Source of the DNA: Ferroacidibacillus organovorans
Lineage (GTDB): Bacteria > Bacillota > Bacilli > Alicyclobacillales > SLC66
Direction: 5' to 3'
Assembly (NCBI RefSeq): GCF_001642725.1
Contig: NZ_LSUQ01000007.1
Location: 1-64,000 of the forward strand
DNA length: 64,000 nt
Below are positions 26,387 to 35,285 of this stretch, piece after piece. Numbering within the stretch: position 1 is the stretch's first letter; each line of letters begins with the position of its first letter. A program made the translations under genes and the position numbers. The notes under the pieces were generated by a model. That model searched no databases, was not told where the DNA came from, and was given only the letters and a program-made list of their open reading frames with translations.

Positions 26387-28381
26387 GTGGAAAAGGTAAT
26401 AGAAGGTACGCCAATGTATGAAGCGAGTCAGTATGAGAAAGATCAATCTTTAATCTCTAATTATATGCAATGGTTGCAGCATACGCGCGGACTTCATTTC
26501 TCAGATTACGTTTCACTTCATGAATGGTCAGTTCAATCTCTGGAAGCGTTTTGGGATTCTATCGTTGACTATGCAGAAATCCAAATGAAGCGAAAATCGC
26601 TGTCGCCTTGTTTGAAGTCAAAAGAGATGCCAGGAGCGCAATTTTATCCAGATGCGACGATCAATTATGTGAATCAGGTTTTTCATCAACGAGATGAATC
26701 TTCAATCGCCGTATGGCATCAATCCGAAAATCGACCGCTGAATTCCTTGACCTACGGTGATTTAAAAATGCAGGTGGGCGCATTTGCATCTTATCTGAAG
26801 CAATGGGGTGTCAAAGAGGGAGATCGCGTTGCCGCTTACGCGCCAAACATCGCGGAAACGCTCGTGGCCTTCTTGGCGACGGCCAGCCTTGGAGCGATTT
26901 GGTCGAGTTGCTCCCCTGACTTTGGAACAGCAAGCGTGATGGATCGGTTTTCACAAATTGAACCGGTTGTTTTGATTGCAGTCGACGGGTATCGTTATCA
27001 GGGGAGGGACTATGACCGCCTGCAAATGGTGTCTTCTTTGCAAGAGCAACTGCCATCGTTAAAACTCACCATTCTTATTCCGTATCGATCAGAAACGGTT
27101 TCAGTCGATCACTTCCAAAAAAATACTGTTTCTTATCGTGAAGCGATTCGTCGCGCCGCGGCACTAGAACCTCTGCAGGTACCCTTCAATCACCCGCTGT
27201 GGATTCTTTACACCTCGGGCACGACCGGATTGCCGAAACCGATTGTCCAGAGTCACGGTGGGATCGTCCTTGAGCACGTCAAATCAATGAAGCTCCACGT
27301 CGATCTGCATCCCGGGAATCGTTTTTTTTGGTATTCAACGACAGGCTGGATGATGTGGAACTACTTGATCGGCGGATTGCTGGTTGGCGCTGAAATCATT
27401 CTCTATGACGGCAGCCCGGTTCATCCGCACCCCTATACATTATGGGAATTGGCTCAGAATACTTTAGTGACAGTTTTTGGCGCGAGCGCCGCCTATCTCG
27501 CAACGTGTAAAAAACAAGGGTTACGCCCAAGCGAGCATTATGATTTATCCTCATTGCGAATGATCGGATCGACGGGCTCACCGCTCACGCCTGATCTGTT
27601 CGTTTACGTGTATGACGCTGTCAAAAAAGATGTGATGGTGGTTTCTACGAGTGGCGGAACGGATGTGTGCACAGCGTTTGTCACAGGTTCGGTCCTTTTG
27701 CCGATCTGCGCAGGGGAGATCAGTTGTCGCGCGCTTGGCGCCGATATTCACGCCTTCAATGAAATGGGAGAATCGATCATCAATGAGGTCGGGGAGTTGG
27801 TCATTACTTCGCCAATGCCATCGATGCCGATTTCATTTTTTAAAGACCCTGAGTTCAAACGCTATAAAGAGAGCTATTTTGATCAATATCCAGGCGTGTG
27901 GCGACATGGAGACTGGATAAAGATCACAGAGCGCGGAAGCTGCGTTATCTATGGGCGCTCTGACTCAACGATCAACCGCAACGGAATTCGCATGGGAACA
28001 AGTGAACTTTACCAAGTCATCGAAGCGTTCGACGAAGTGGTCGATAGTTTGGTCATTGATCTAGAAATGTTAGGACGACCGTCCTTTTTAGCGCTCTTTC
28101 TTGTCTTGCGTCAAGGTAGTGCATTGACGGATCAACTAAAACTTCAGATACGTGAAAAATTAAAACGCGATGTGTCGCCGCGTCACGTACCTGATGAAAT
28201 GTACGTGATTCATGACGTGCCTCGCACGCTCAGCGGTAAAAAAATGGAGGTGCCTATTCGAAAAATTCTATTGGGTATGAATGGCACGAGCGCAGCAAAT
28301 CCGGATTCCATGGCGAATCCAAATTCCCTTCAGTACTTTTATGAGTTCGCAAAACGCATTGCAATTGAACACACTCCGTGA
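26387..28381 (+). CDS. Acetoacetyl-CoA synthetase
   Basis: Adenylate-forming enzyme that activates acetoacetate (acetoacetate-CoA ligase). The 664-residue ANL protein shows the family's N-terminal block (WSVQSLEAFWDSIVDY), the ATP-binding P-loop LYTSGTTGLPKPIV, STTGWMMWNY, and the C-terminal ATP-binding block GDWIKITERG with YGRSDSTINRNGIRMGTSEL and the catalytic lysine in RTLSGKKMEVP. The acetoacetate type is inferred from these blocks against acetyl-CoA synthetase. GTG 26387 follows GGGGGG; ATG 26414 is an alternative. It stands alone with a divergent XRE regulator. Confidence 0.88.
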   Translation: MEKVIEGTPMYEASQYEKDQSLISNYMQWLQHTRGLHFSDYVSLHEWSVQSLEAFWDSIVDYAEIQMKRKSLSPCLKSKEMPGAQFYPDATINYVNQVFHQRDESSIAVWHQSENRPLNSLTYGDLKMQVGAFASYLKQWGVKEGDRVAAYAPNIAETLVAFLATASLGAIWSSCSPDFGTASVMDRFSQIEPVVLIAVDGYRYQGRDYDRLQMVSSLQEQLPSLKLTILIPYRSETVSVDHFQKNTVSYREAIRRAAALEPLQVPFNHPLWILYTSGTTGLPKPIVQSHGGIVLEHVKSMKLHVDLHPGNRFFWYSTTGWMMWNYLIGGLLVGAEIILYDGSPVHPHPYTLWELAQNTLVTVFGASAAYLATCKKQGLRPSEHYDLSSLRMIGSTGSPLTPDLFVYVYDAVKKDVMVVSTSGGTDVCTAFVTGSVLLPICAGEISCRALGADIHAFNEMGESIINEVGELVITSPMPSMPISFFKDPEFKRYKESYFDQYPGVWRHGDWIKITERGSCVIYGRSDSTINRNGIRMGTSELYQVIEAFDEVVDSLVIDLEMLGRPSFLALFLVLRQGSALTDQLKLQIREKLKRDVSPRHVPDEMYVIHDVPRTLSGKKMEVPIRKILLGMNGTSAANPDSMANPNSLQYFYEFAKRIAIEHTP

Positions 28382-28402
28382 TGCGCCTGATGAGCATCAC
28401 GC
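28378..28402. terminator. Hairpin across the end of the acetoacetyl-CoA synthetase gene
   Basis: CGTGATGC-(9)-GCATCACG spans the stop codon, and a second stem AGAATGACG ... CGTCATTCT follows at 28415-28445. Neither has a T-run; they may help to end the two convergent transcripts. Confidence 0.35.
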
Positions 28403-28479
28403 ATTCGCAAAAGAATGACGCGCATAGACACAGCACGTCATTCTAGTGTTAATGTGTAAACCATCCTCTGTTCAATTCA

Positions 28480-30075
28480 TCAGGCAATTGGCAGTTCGAT
28501 ATAGGCGACCCGCTCCATGTCTGCCGCGTCGCGTATCGCCTGTACACTCTCATCAGAGACAGAGCGGTCGACGGCCATCAACATGAGCGCTTCTCCGCCT
28601 TCGATCGCACGCCCGACTTGCATCGATGCAATGTTAATCCCGGCGAGTCCGAGAACACTTCCCACGCGACCGATGATTCCAGGACGATCGCGATGCCAGG
28701 TCATAAGCATGGCAGAACTCGGCGTGATATCTACGGGATAATGATCGATCTGGATGATCCGCATACCGTGACCTTTGAGCACAGTACCAGCAACGGTTAC
28801 TTCTTCATTCGCGCCTGTCAGCGTGACACGGATGACATTGGTGTAACCTCCGTGGGGTGGAAGCTTCGTTTCCGTCACTTCAATACCCATCTCTTCTGCG
28901 ATGAGTGCCACACTGATGAGATGTACTTCCTCTCGGTAATAGCGGCTGAGAATGCCGCGAAGGGTGGAACGCGAGATCGGATCGGTCGCGTGTTGCGTTG
29001 GTTCTCCTTCGTATTGAATCGTTACGCGGTGTACCCCGCCACGAAACAACTGTGCCGCAAAACTTCCAAGCACTTCTCCTAAATTCGAAAAGGGCTCAAG
29101 GATTGCACGCTGTTCTGGCGCTAAACTGGGTAGGTTGACCGTGTGCGGATAGGAGCGCCCGTGAAGGAGGTCGACAACACCTTGCGCGACATCCACGGCG
29201 ACATTCACTTGCGCCTCTTCCGTCGATGCACCGAGGTGGGGCGTTGATATCACTTGCGGAAATGCCAAGAGGGGTTGGCCCACCGCTGGTTCTTGTTCGT
29301 AGACATCAAGTGCGGCACCCGCCACAATGCCTTGTTCAAGCGCACGCGCGAGCGCTCCCTCGTCGATGATGCCACCTCTCGCGCAATTCAGAATTCGCAC
29401 ACCAGGTTTCATCATGTGAAATTGTTCGTCGCTGATCAAATGGTGAGTCTCTTTGCTCAGTGGAGTGTGCACCGTTAGAAAATCAGCTGTACGTATCGCT
29501 TCTTCTAATGTGGCCGCTTTAATGCCCAATTTCTCAGCGCGCGTTGGTGTGAGGTATGGATCATACGCAGTGACGTGCATCCCGAAAGCTTGTGCGCGTT
29601 TTGCAACTTCCGCTCCGATTCTGCCGAGTCCAAGTATCGAGAGATGCTTTCCGCGAAGTTCGACACCGACAAAACGATTGCGATCCCAGACGCCATCCTT
29701 TAATTTAGCGTGCGCTTGCGGAATGTGGCGAGCAAGGGCGAGCATCATCGCAAATGTAAACTCTGCCGTCGTAATGGTGTTTCCATCCGGCGCGTTAATG
29801 ACAAGGACGCCCGCTTTGGTAGCAGCGCGCACATCAATGTTATCGACGCCAACACCTGCCCGTCCGATGACCTGGAGGTTGCTTCCTGCCTTGATGATCT
29901 CTTCTGTAACCTTTGTCTGGCTGCGCACCAGTAATGCGTCAAAGTCACCGATGATCTCCACCAGTTTTTCTTTGCTGACACCAATTTCTTGAACAATCTC
30001 TAGATCGCTTGCGGCATACAATTGCGCCAGCCCCTGTTCGGAGAGTGGGTCAGTTACGAGAATGCGAAACGACAT
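28480..30075 (-). CDS. serA: D-3-phosphoglycerate dehydrogenase
   Basis: First enzyme of serine synthesis, NAD-dependent. Catalytic-lid and Rossmann domains occupy residues ~1-315: VIGRAGVGVDNIDV, NAPDGNTITTAEFTFAMML, nucleotide-binding LGLGRIGAEVAKRA, NCARGGIIDEGAL and the active-site STPHLGASTEEAQ. Then an allosteric substrate-binding domain, and a C-terminal ACT domain (MLMTWHRDRPGIIGRVGSVL, residues ~455-531) for serine feedback. ATG 30075 follows AAAGGGG. Expression is controlled by the T-box leader immediately upstream. Confidence 0.96.
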   Translation of the reverse strand: MSFRILVTDPLSEQGLAQLYAASDLEIVQEIGVSKEKLVEIIGDFDALLVRSQTKVTEEIIKAGSNLQVIGRAGVGVDNIDVRAATKAGVLVINAPDGNTITTAEFTFAMMLALARHIPQAHAKLKDGVWDRNRFVGVELRGKHLSILGLGRIGAEVAKRAQAFGMHVTAYDPYLTPTRAEKLGIKAATLEEAIRTADFLTVHTPLSKETHHLISDEQFHMMKPGVRILNCARGGIIDEGALARALEQGIVAGAALDVYEQEPAVGQPLLAFPQVISTPHLGASTEEAQVNVAVDVAQGVVDLLHGRSYPHTVNLPSLAPEQRAILEPFSNLGEVLGSFAAQLFRGGVHRVTIQYEGEPTQHATDPISRSTLRGILSRYYREEVHLISVALIAEEMGIEVTETKLPPHGGYTNVIRVTLTGANEEVTVAGTVLKGHGMRIIQIDHYPVDITPSSAMLMTWHRDRPGIIGRVGSVLGLAGINIASMQVGRAIEGGEALMLMAVDRSVSDESVQAIRDAADMERVAYIELPIA

Positions 30076-30121
30076 CTGAAAATCCCCTTTCTTTCTGATG
30101 ATAAAGGCGTAAAAGAATCTC

Positions 30122-30397
30122 AAAACAAAGCAAAACTCGCCCCTGCGCAATTGCGAGGGGCGAGTTTCAACCCGCGGTGCCACCCTGATTCCCATGAAAT
30201 TCATGGCTTGTTACGACGTGTGTCGTACCACCGATAACGCGGTGTGCGGAACCAGTTTGGATACACGGGGCATCCTTACCTGGTCACTCCGGAGGGCTAC
30301 CTCCACGGACGTTCACTGACTTGCACCAGCCGTCAGCTCTCTGAGAACAAAACCGTGGATTCATTTCCATCGACGTTTTAGGTTTGTGATTTTTGTG
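30122..30397 (-). ncRNA. T-box riboswitch leader of serA
   Basis: The leader senses uncharged tRNA and allows read-through only when the cognate amino acid is short. The universal T-box motif AGGGTGGCACCGCGG lies at 30172-30186, followed by the terminator. Stem I features are present: a K-turn-like GATGGAAATGA, AGAGAGC and the apical GGCTGGTGCAAG. A serine specifier is expected from the gene; a TCC triplet at 30307-30309 beside the lower stem is a candidate, but I could not fix the specifier with certainty. Confidence 0.92.
30131..30165 (-). terminator. T-box terminator hairpin
   Basis: ACTCGCCCCT (30156-30165) and AGGGGCGAGT (30135-30144) form a ten-pair GC-rich stem followed by TTTGCTTTG on the - strand. 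The T-box motif just upstream would pair with its 5' arm in the antiterminator state. Confidence 0.9.
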
Positions 30398-30427
30398 AGA
30401 ATACTACACCTTGGGATGAAACGTCAA
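30398..30427 (-). promoter_or_regulatory. Sigma-A promoter of the serA leader
   Basis: TTGACG (30422-30427) and TATTCT (30398-30403) with an 18-bp spacer; five and four consensus matches. It lies directly before the T-box stem I. Confidence 0.55.
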
Positions 30428-30500
30428 GCCTTCGAAGAATTCCCGGTAAAATTGACACAATTTAGAGGCTCTCTACGGAGGCGCAAAAGGAGTCACTCCA

Positions 30501-31181
30501 ATGGAATACAACGTTCGCCACGTTCAGGATTTCCTTAAAAAAGCAACGCGAATTCTTGCCATTACAGGAGCCGGCATCAGTCGCGCGAGCGGACTGCCTG
30601 TGATGTCGAGTGAGTTTTATGGCATCCGACTCGAACATTTGTTTAGCCTTGAGCACGCCCAACGTCACCAAAATGAGTTTGAACGATATTATCGTAAAAT
30701 GACAACAGAATTTTTACACGCAGAACCTAACGCGGCACATCGCACACTTGCCCGCCACGGTGTTCATGTCATCACGCAGAACATTGATGGACTCGATCGT
30801 CGCGCAGGAAACAAAAACGTCATCGAACTGCACGGCAACCTTCACGCGGTCCGTTGCAGAACGTGCGGATACCGTTTGCCTGTCTTTCAAATGACAGCAA
30901 GTACTTGGCAGTGCATGCGATGTCACGGCGCATTGTGGCCAGATGTCGTTCTCGAGGGGGAAGCCGTTTACGATCTTTGGAAAGCGGTTTGCCTCGCTTC
31001 GACGTGCAGTGCTGCATTAGTCGTTGGAACACGACTGGAAATGTCTCCCCTCGTCAAACTGCTGGCCATTCTACGCAGTCGACACGTTCCGATTTGGCAG
31101 ATCAACGAAACGGCAGAACAGCTCGTGCCTATCCTTTTTCAGGCGAGAGAATTGGACGATGAGTGCGTTACGTTGGTGTAA
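30501..31181 (+). CDS. NAD-dependent protein deacylase, sirtuin
   Basis: Removes acyl groups from lysine side chains with consumption of NAD. The 226-residue protein has the sirtuin motifs in order: ITGAGISRASGLPV (residues 21-34), the catalytic QNIDGLD and ELHGNL (catalytic histidine), a zinc ribbon CRTCGY ... CMRCHG, and VVGTRLEMSPL plus WQINET for NAD ribose contacts. It is divergent from serA. The 3' end overlaps the convergent hypothetical gene by 14 bases. It may act on acetylated CoA ligases such as the acetoacetyl-CoA synthetase 2 kb away (inference). Confidence 0.92.
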   Translation: MEYNVRHVQDFLKKATRILAITGAGISRASGLPVMSSEFYGIRLEHLFSLEHAQRHQNEFERYYRKMTTEFLHAEPNAAHRTLARHGVHVITQNIDGLDRRAGNKNVIELHGNLHAVRCRTCGYRLPVFQMTASTWQCMRCHGALWPDVVLEGEAVYDLWKAVCLASTCSAALVVGTRLEMSPLVKLLAILRSRHVPIWQINETAEQLVPILFQARELDDECVTLV

Positions 31182-31473
31182 CACCTGTTTGCAGTGTGAT
31201 TTTTTCAAGCACTCTTTCTGCAAAGTCAAAAGGCGTATCGGTGTCTCGGACCTCTTCTCGCATCAAAATTTCGACACATCCGTCAAACGCTGCTTTGGCG
31301 GATTCATACCCGGTAAATGTGAATGTGCCAGTCTCAAAGGCTTCCTCGGGGTCGTACACATACATCACATATCCTGCATCAGTTTCGTGAAGGTCAATGT
31401 CAAATGTTCTTAACTCGCCTTCAATCGATTTTGAAAGTACCGTGCGTTCAAGGAGGGTGCGGGCATTTCTCAC
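31168..31473 (-). CDS. Hypothetical acidic protein (101 aa)
   Basis: Not recognised. The product contains SIEGELRTFDIDLHETDAG, YDPEEAFETGTFTFTGY and a helical tail, with no cysteines at the termini, membrane segments or repeats; it looks like a small soluble alpha/beta protein. GTG 31473 follows GGAGTGA by seven bases. It is convergent with the sirtuin gene (14-base overlap) and divergent from pepA. Confidence 0.6.
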   Translation of the reverse strand: MRNARTLLERTVLSKSIEGELRTFDIDLHETDAGYVMYVYDPEEAFETGTFTFTGYESAKAAFDGCVEILMREEVRDTDTPFDFAERVLEKITLQTGVTPT

Positions 31474-31599
31474 AGTCGTTCACTCCGGAGTTTGACTTTT
31501 GTAATGAAGTGGAAATGAATTGCTCATTTCTCCACACCTTGAAGTATACTATACCTAGGGCATGTACAGCGCGGGAAACGCGAGAGGGAGTCAGCCAAG

Positions 31600-33009
31600 T
31601 TGAATATTCACCTATCGGGGCACAGCGCACAGCCAGCGGCCTGCCATATCGAACTGATTCATACAAATTCCTTTTCATCTTTATCAGCTCGCGGCGTCGC
31701 GAAACGTCACAGCACACGCCACAACATCTCCTTATTTCACGAACGTGATGCATCGCTGATCACCGTTGGGCTTGGCGATCCTTCAACGGTGGATGAAGAA
31801 ACGCTGCGCGATGCCGCAGGACTGGCGATTCGCGCGGCTGCCAAAGAAGAGTGGGAAGATGTGTCGATCGGACTACCCCATCTCTTGGAGGCAGAGCGGG
31901 AGATCCATTGTCTGGTCGAAGGGGTGGCGCTTGGCGCGTATCGTTTTGACCGTTACCAATCCAAGAAAGACACGCACCTCGTAAAAACAGTGACGCTAAT
32001 GGCGGATGAACGTCATGTTGCAACGCTTGCGCGCGCGCTCGCCTTTGTGCGGGGAACGATGCTTGCGCGCGATTTGGTCAATGAACCACCCAATCGCCTG
32101 CGACCGGCTACCTTAGCCGAGTTTGTCACACATCATTTCAGAGGAAGCAAAGCGGAAGTCACAGTACTAGCTGGCCAGCAACTGATCGATCAGCAGATGA
32201 ACGGTCTGATCGCAGTCGGAAAAGGGAGTGAATACCCCCCGCGATTTATTCAAGTCACCTATGCAACCGACCCCACGCGACCGCTGATTGCGCTCGTAGG
32301 AAAAGGCGTGACCTTTGATACAGGAGGAATTTCGCTCAAAGGGGGGCGAGACATCTCCAATATGCGAATGGATATGGGCGGGGCAGGCGCCGTGATTGGC
32401 GCGCTTGATATTCTCATCCAGCTTGATCTACCGTGCAATGTTGTCGGATTGATCGCGGCGACGGAAAACATACCTGACGCGGGCTCGATGCTTCCGGGTG
32501 AATTGATTCAATATCGAAACGGCACATCTGTTCAAGTCGCAAATACGGATGCAGAGGGGCGACTTATTTTGGCGGACGCGCTCATCCGTGCACAAGAATT
32601 ACATGCGAGTGAAGTGCTCGATATTGCAACGCTCACAGGATCTGCGGCGGCTGCGCTGGGCTCGCGCTATGCGGCAGTCTTTGGCGGCGACGACATCGTT
32701 TCAGGCGTAAAAGAGGCAGGGCTTCGGTCTGGCGATTATGTTTGGCAAATGCCTCTCCCGGAGAGTTATCGCGAGCAATTGAAGAGCGTTTATGCAGATC
32801 TTTCGAACATTGGTAAAGGGCAGGGTGGAGCGATTGTCGCGGCACTGTTTCTAAAGCAATTTGTCGCAGACGATCAAGCGTGGGCACATATCGACATGGC
32901 GGGCCCGATGGAGTCAGAAAAAACAGCCGGATATCGTCCACATGGAGCGACAGGCTATGGCGCCAGATTGCTTGCAGAGTACGTGTTAAAGCGAGTTGGG
33001 CATGCTTAA
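31600..33009 (+). CDS. pepA: Leucyl aminopeptidase (M17)
   Basis: Cytosolic di-metal aminopeptidase that releases N-terminal residues from peptides. The 469-residue protein has the N-terminal variable domain and the M17 catalytic domain: VGKGVTFDTGGISLKG (metal lysine and aspartate), MDMGGAGAVIGAL and the family signature NTDAEGRLILADAL near residue 318, then ATLTGSAAAALG. TTG 31600 follows GAGGGAG. Length and motifs are complete. Confidence 0.94.
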   Translation: MNIHLSGHSAQPAACHIELIHTNSFSSLSARGVAKRHSTRHNISLFHERDASLITVGLGDPSTVDEETLRDAAGLAIRAAAKEEWEDVSIGLPHLLEAEREIHCLVEGVALGAYRFDRYQSKKDTHLVKTVTLMADERHVATLARALAFVRGTMLARDLVNEPPNRLRPATLAEFVTHHFRGSKAEVTVLAGQQLIDQQMNGLIAVGKGSEYPPRFIQVTYATDPTRPLIALVGKGVTFDTGGISLKGGRDISNMRMDMGGAGAVIGALDILIQLDLPCNVVGLIAATENIPDAGSMLPGELIQYRNGTSVQVANTDAEGRLILADALIRAQELHASEVLDIATLTGSAAAALGSRYAAVFGGDDIVSGVKEAGLRSGDYVWQMPLPESYREQLKSVYADLSNIGKGQGGAIVAALFLKQFVADDQAWAHIDMAGPMESEKTAGYRPHGATGYGARLLAEYVLKRVGHA

Positions 33010-33205
33010 AACACGTGTCTCGAAGCGTCAGACATCCAAGAATCGTTTCTTCTGAGAAATAATTCCCAGAGCGATGATTTACGTGCCCCAAGAGTCGTGA
33101 TATCTTGTATACTGATCAGAGAGCGCGAAACAACAGTGCTTTGCATGAGTTTACGTTTTCAAATCCGGTTGGTTTACCAAGGAAACGTATCCTCGTGGTT
33201 CGGAA

Positions 33206-33244
33206 CGCGAAACGGACATGACCTTACGGCATGTCCGTTTCGCG
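33206..33244. repeat. 15-bp perfect inverted repeat upstream of the 33276 gene
   Basis: CGCGAAACGGACATG (33206-33220), nine-base loop, CATGTCCGTTTCGCG (33230-33244); an A-T pair outside makes it 16. No T-run follows. It ends about 15 bases before the ribosome binding site of the next gene. The rest of the 266-base gap holds a smaller inverted repeat TTGGT-TT-ACCAA and a TATACT hexamer. Confidence 0.8.
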
Positions 33245-33275
33245 TAGGAATTTTGCGTTGAAAGAGGAGAGAGCG

Positions 33276-33635
33276 ATGAAATACGGTCTGATTCTTGACC
33301 CGAGTCGAAAAGCAAAGCCAGCCAAACAACTCTTTGAGTGGGTAAAAAAACTCAATCCCGAATCGCAGTTAAAAGACGTCGTCGTCATGGATTTCCCTGT
33401 CATCGCAGGCTTTGAGATTCCATTGCTTGAGCGCAATCGCGTTCTTTCGCTCGCTTTGCAGGATGAACATATGAGTCCATACTTCAAAACGGATATGAAC
33501 CTCTTTCAGCTTCTGATGATGGATGAGTCGATTGCCATGAACATTTATCGCACAACAGATGGAACGCTTTTCCTTTTTGAAGGTTTGCCAGATGTACCTC
33601 AACCTTTTGGCGCGCACGGTCACGATCTTCGATAG
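33276..33635 (+). CDS. Hypothetical protein (119 aa)
   Basis: Not recognised. ATG 33276 follows GAGGAGAG by six bases. The product begins MKYGLILDPSRKAKPAKQL and contains a central VVVMDFPVIAGFEIP and LFQLLMMDESIAMNIYR; it looks soluble, with no transmembrane segment. It is preceded by a long inverted repeat. The 3' end overlaps the convergent prsW gene by 16 bases. Confidence 0.65.
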   Translation: MKYGLILDPSRKAKPAKQLFEWVKKLNPESQLKDVVVMDFPVIAGFEIPLLERNRVLSLALQDEHMSPYFKTDMNLFQLLMMDESIAMNIYRTTDGTLFLFEGLPDVPQPFGAHGHDLR

Positions 33636-34285
33636 TGAAGCTCGCGTTGTTTCTCAATCCGCAGTTCGTGCATCGCGTACGCCACAATGACCATGAGGTA
33701 AAAAGCGAGCGCTAGGTTCCAAACGTAGCCCTGCGACATGGCGAACGCATCGTAAAATCCATGCAAAAGCGCGGGGATGGCAAAAGCAGGCCAGCGACTT
33801 GCGCCAAAGAAACGTGCGCGCGCAAAACGTGAGCCCATGATGACTGCAAACACTGCGTGCGCGGGGACTGCCGTAAAAGCGCGGACAAACGCGGTGTCAA
33901 TTCCAGAACTCGTGACATAGAGCACGTTTTCAACGGCAGCGAAGCCGAGGCCAATCGCACCTGCATACACAATTCCGTCATACGGTTCCTCAAAAAAGGG
34001 TTTGCGGTCGACAAGGCGCAAAAAACAGAGCGCTTTTAGTCCTTCTTCGACGACTCCGGCCACAAAAAAAGCGGAGATCATTGTATAAATGAACCCTTGT
34101 TGTGGATCAGGCGTCAGACTGTACAGATCGAGAAGGGTGCGTTCTGCGATTCCGGCAGGCAAGACGACGACCGCACCGACAAGAAAAAATCGAAAGACAA
34201 GCCCCGGCGGTTCGCGGTGTCGATCCAAGCGATAAAGAATAAAGAGAAATGCGAGCGCTGGCAATAATCCTGCGATGACCAACAA
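33620..34285 (-). CDS. prsW: PrsW-family intramembrane metalloprotease
   Basis: Multi-pass membrane protease. In Bacillus subtilis PrsW makes the site-1 cut in anti-sigma RsiW. The 221-residue product has about seven hydrophobic segments and the family motifs VVEEGLKAL (EExxK), FAAVENVLY (FxxxE), VPAHAVFAVIMG and LLHGFYD for metal binding. TTG 34285 follows AAGGAGTGA. The Bacillus neighbours (gudB, sleB, ypeB, ypfA) occur later in the window, so this is a rearranged version of that block. The substrate here is unknown. Confidence 0.88.
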   Translation of the reverse strand: MLVIAGLLPALAFLFILYRLDRHREPPGLVFRFFLVGAVVVLPAGIAERTLLDLYSLTPDPQQGFIYTMISAFFVAGVVEEGLKALCFLRLVDRKPFFEEPYDGIVYAGAIGLGFAAVENVLYVTSSGIDTAFVRAFTAVPAHAVFAVIMGSRFARARFFGASRWPAFAIPALLHGFYDAFAMSQGYVWNLALAFYLMVIVAYAMHELRIEKQRELHYRRS

Positions 34286-34368
34286 CGTGGATCACTCCTT
34301 TGACGTAGTATGCTTCATTCACGGCTGACCATTTCGTAGCTCATAAAATTTGTGAAGGGGCGGTTTAA

Positions 34369-35160
34369 ATGAATGGTTACATCAAACAACTGAACCACAG
34401 CGTAAACGACGATGAGGTTCAGTATTCCTTGCAATTAGGAGAAGAGACTGCGTCGGTCAACGCTTGGATTGGTCGCCGCATCCACATTCGATTTTTGGGA
34501 GAGCGGCACTGTATTGCGTGTGGGCGCGCCGTAAAGAAACTGTTTCAAAACGGGTATTGCTTCCCATGTGTCACTACACTTGCTGAAACGGATTTGTGCA
34601 TTGTAAAACCGCATCAATGCCATTTTGCTCAGGGGACGTGCCGAGATGAGTCATTCGCGCAGACGCATTGTATGATTCCGCACACGGTGTATCTCTCCTT
34701 GAGCAGCCAAGCAAAAGTAGGAATCACGCGAATGGGACGCGAACTGCAGAGATGGGTTGATCAGGGCGCTGTTCAGGCGGTTGCGATTGCGCGAACACCG
34801 ACGCGAATGCGTTCAGGAGAAATGGAAGTCGAAATTGCACAGAATATGCCTGACAAGACAGACTGGAGAAAAATGGTCAGAGGGGTTCATGAAGAGGTTG
34901 ATCTTTTGCAATTGGCAGAGAAGGTAGCAGGGAATGTGTCGGAATCGTTTCAGTCTTATCTCTTAGATCAACATGTATTAAAGCGGTTTAACTACCCTGT
35001 CTTACCTGATGTAACCATCAAGGCGGTCTCTAAGAACATTGAAAAAGAAGAGGTAACATCCGATCTCATCGGCGTACGTGGGCAATACCTTCTTTTTAGT
35101 GACGGTGTTTTGAATGTCAAAAAATTCGCCGGTTACCACGTAGCGCTTGATGTATCATAA
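34369..35160 (+). CDS. DUF2797 family protein
   Basis: Function unknown. The 263-residue protein has the family's N-terminal cysteine cluster (CIACGRAVKKLFQNGYCFPC, near residues 45-65, then PHQCHF and GTCRDE), probably metal binding, followed by a middle part that starts HTVYLSLSSQAKVGITR, which resembles a GIY-YIG-type nuclease region. Catalytic competence cannot be judged from sequence alone. It stands alone on this strand. Confidence 0.75.
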   Translation: MNGYIKQLNHSVNDDEVQYSLQLGEETASVNAWIGRRIHIRFLGERHCIACGRAVKKLFQNGYCFPCVTTLAETDLCIVKPHQCHFAQGTCRDESFAQTHCMIPHTVYLSLSSQAKVGITRMGRELQRWVDQGAVQAVAIARTPTRMRSGEMEVEIAQNMPDKTDWRKMVRGVHEEVDLLQLAEKVAGNVSESFQSYLLDQHVLKRFNYPVLPDVTIKAVSKNIEKEEVTSDLIGVRGQYLLFSDGVLNVKKFAGYHVALDVS

Positions 35161-35285
35161 CGCCACTATAAAGTGATTCTCCAAATAAAGCGGCAAAGAG
35201 CATTTTTTACTCTGTGATACATGAGCTCACACCTTAAGGGTACGCTATCCCTAAGAGTAAAATGGATCGTGTGAGGAGGGTGCGC

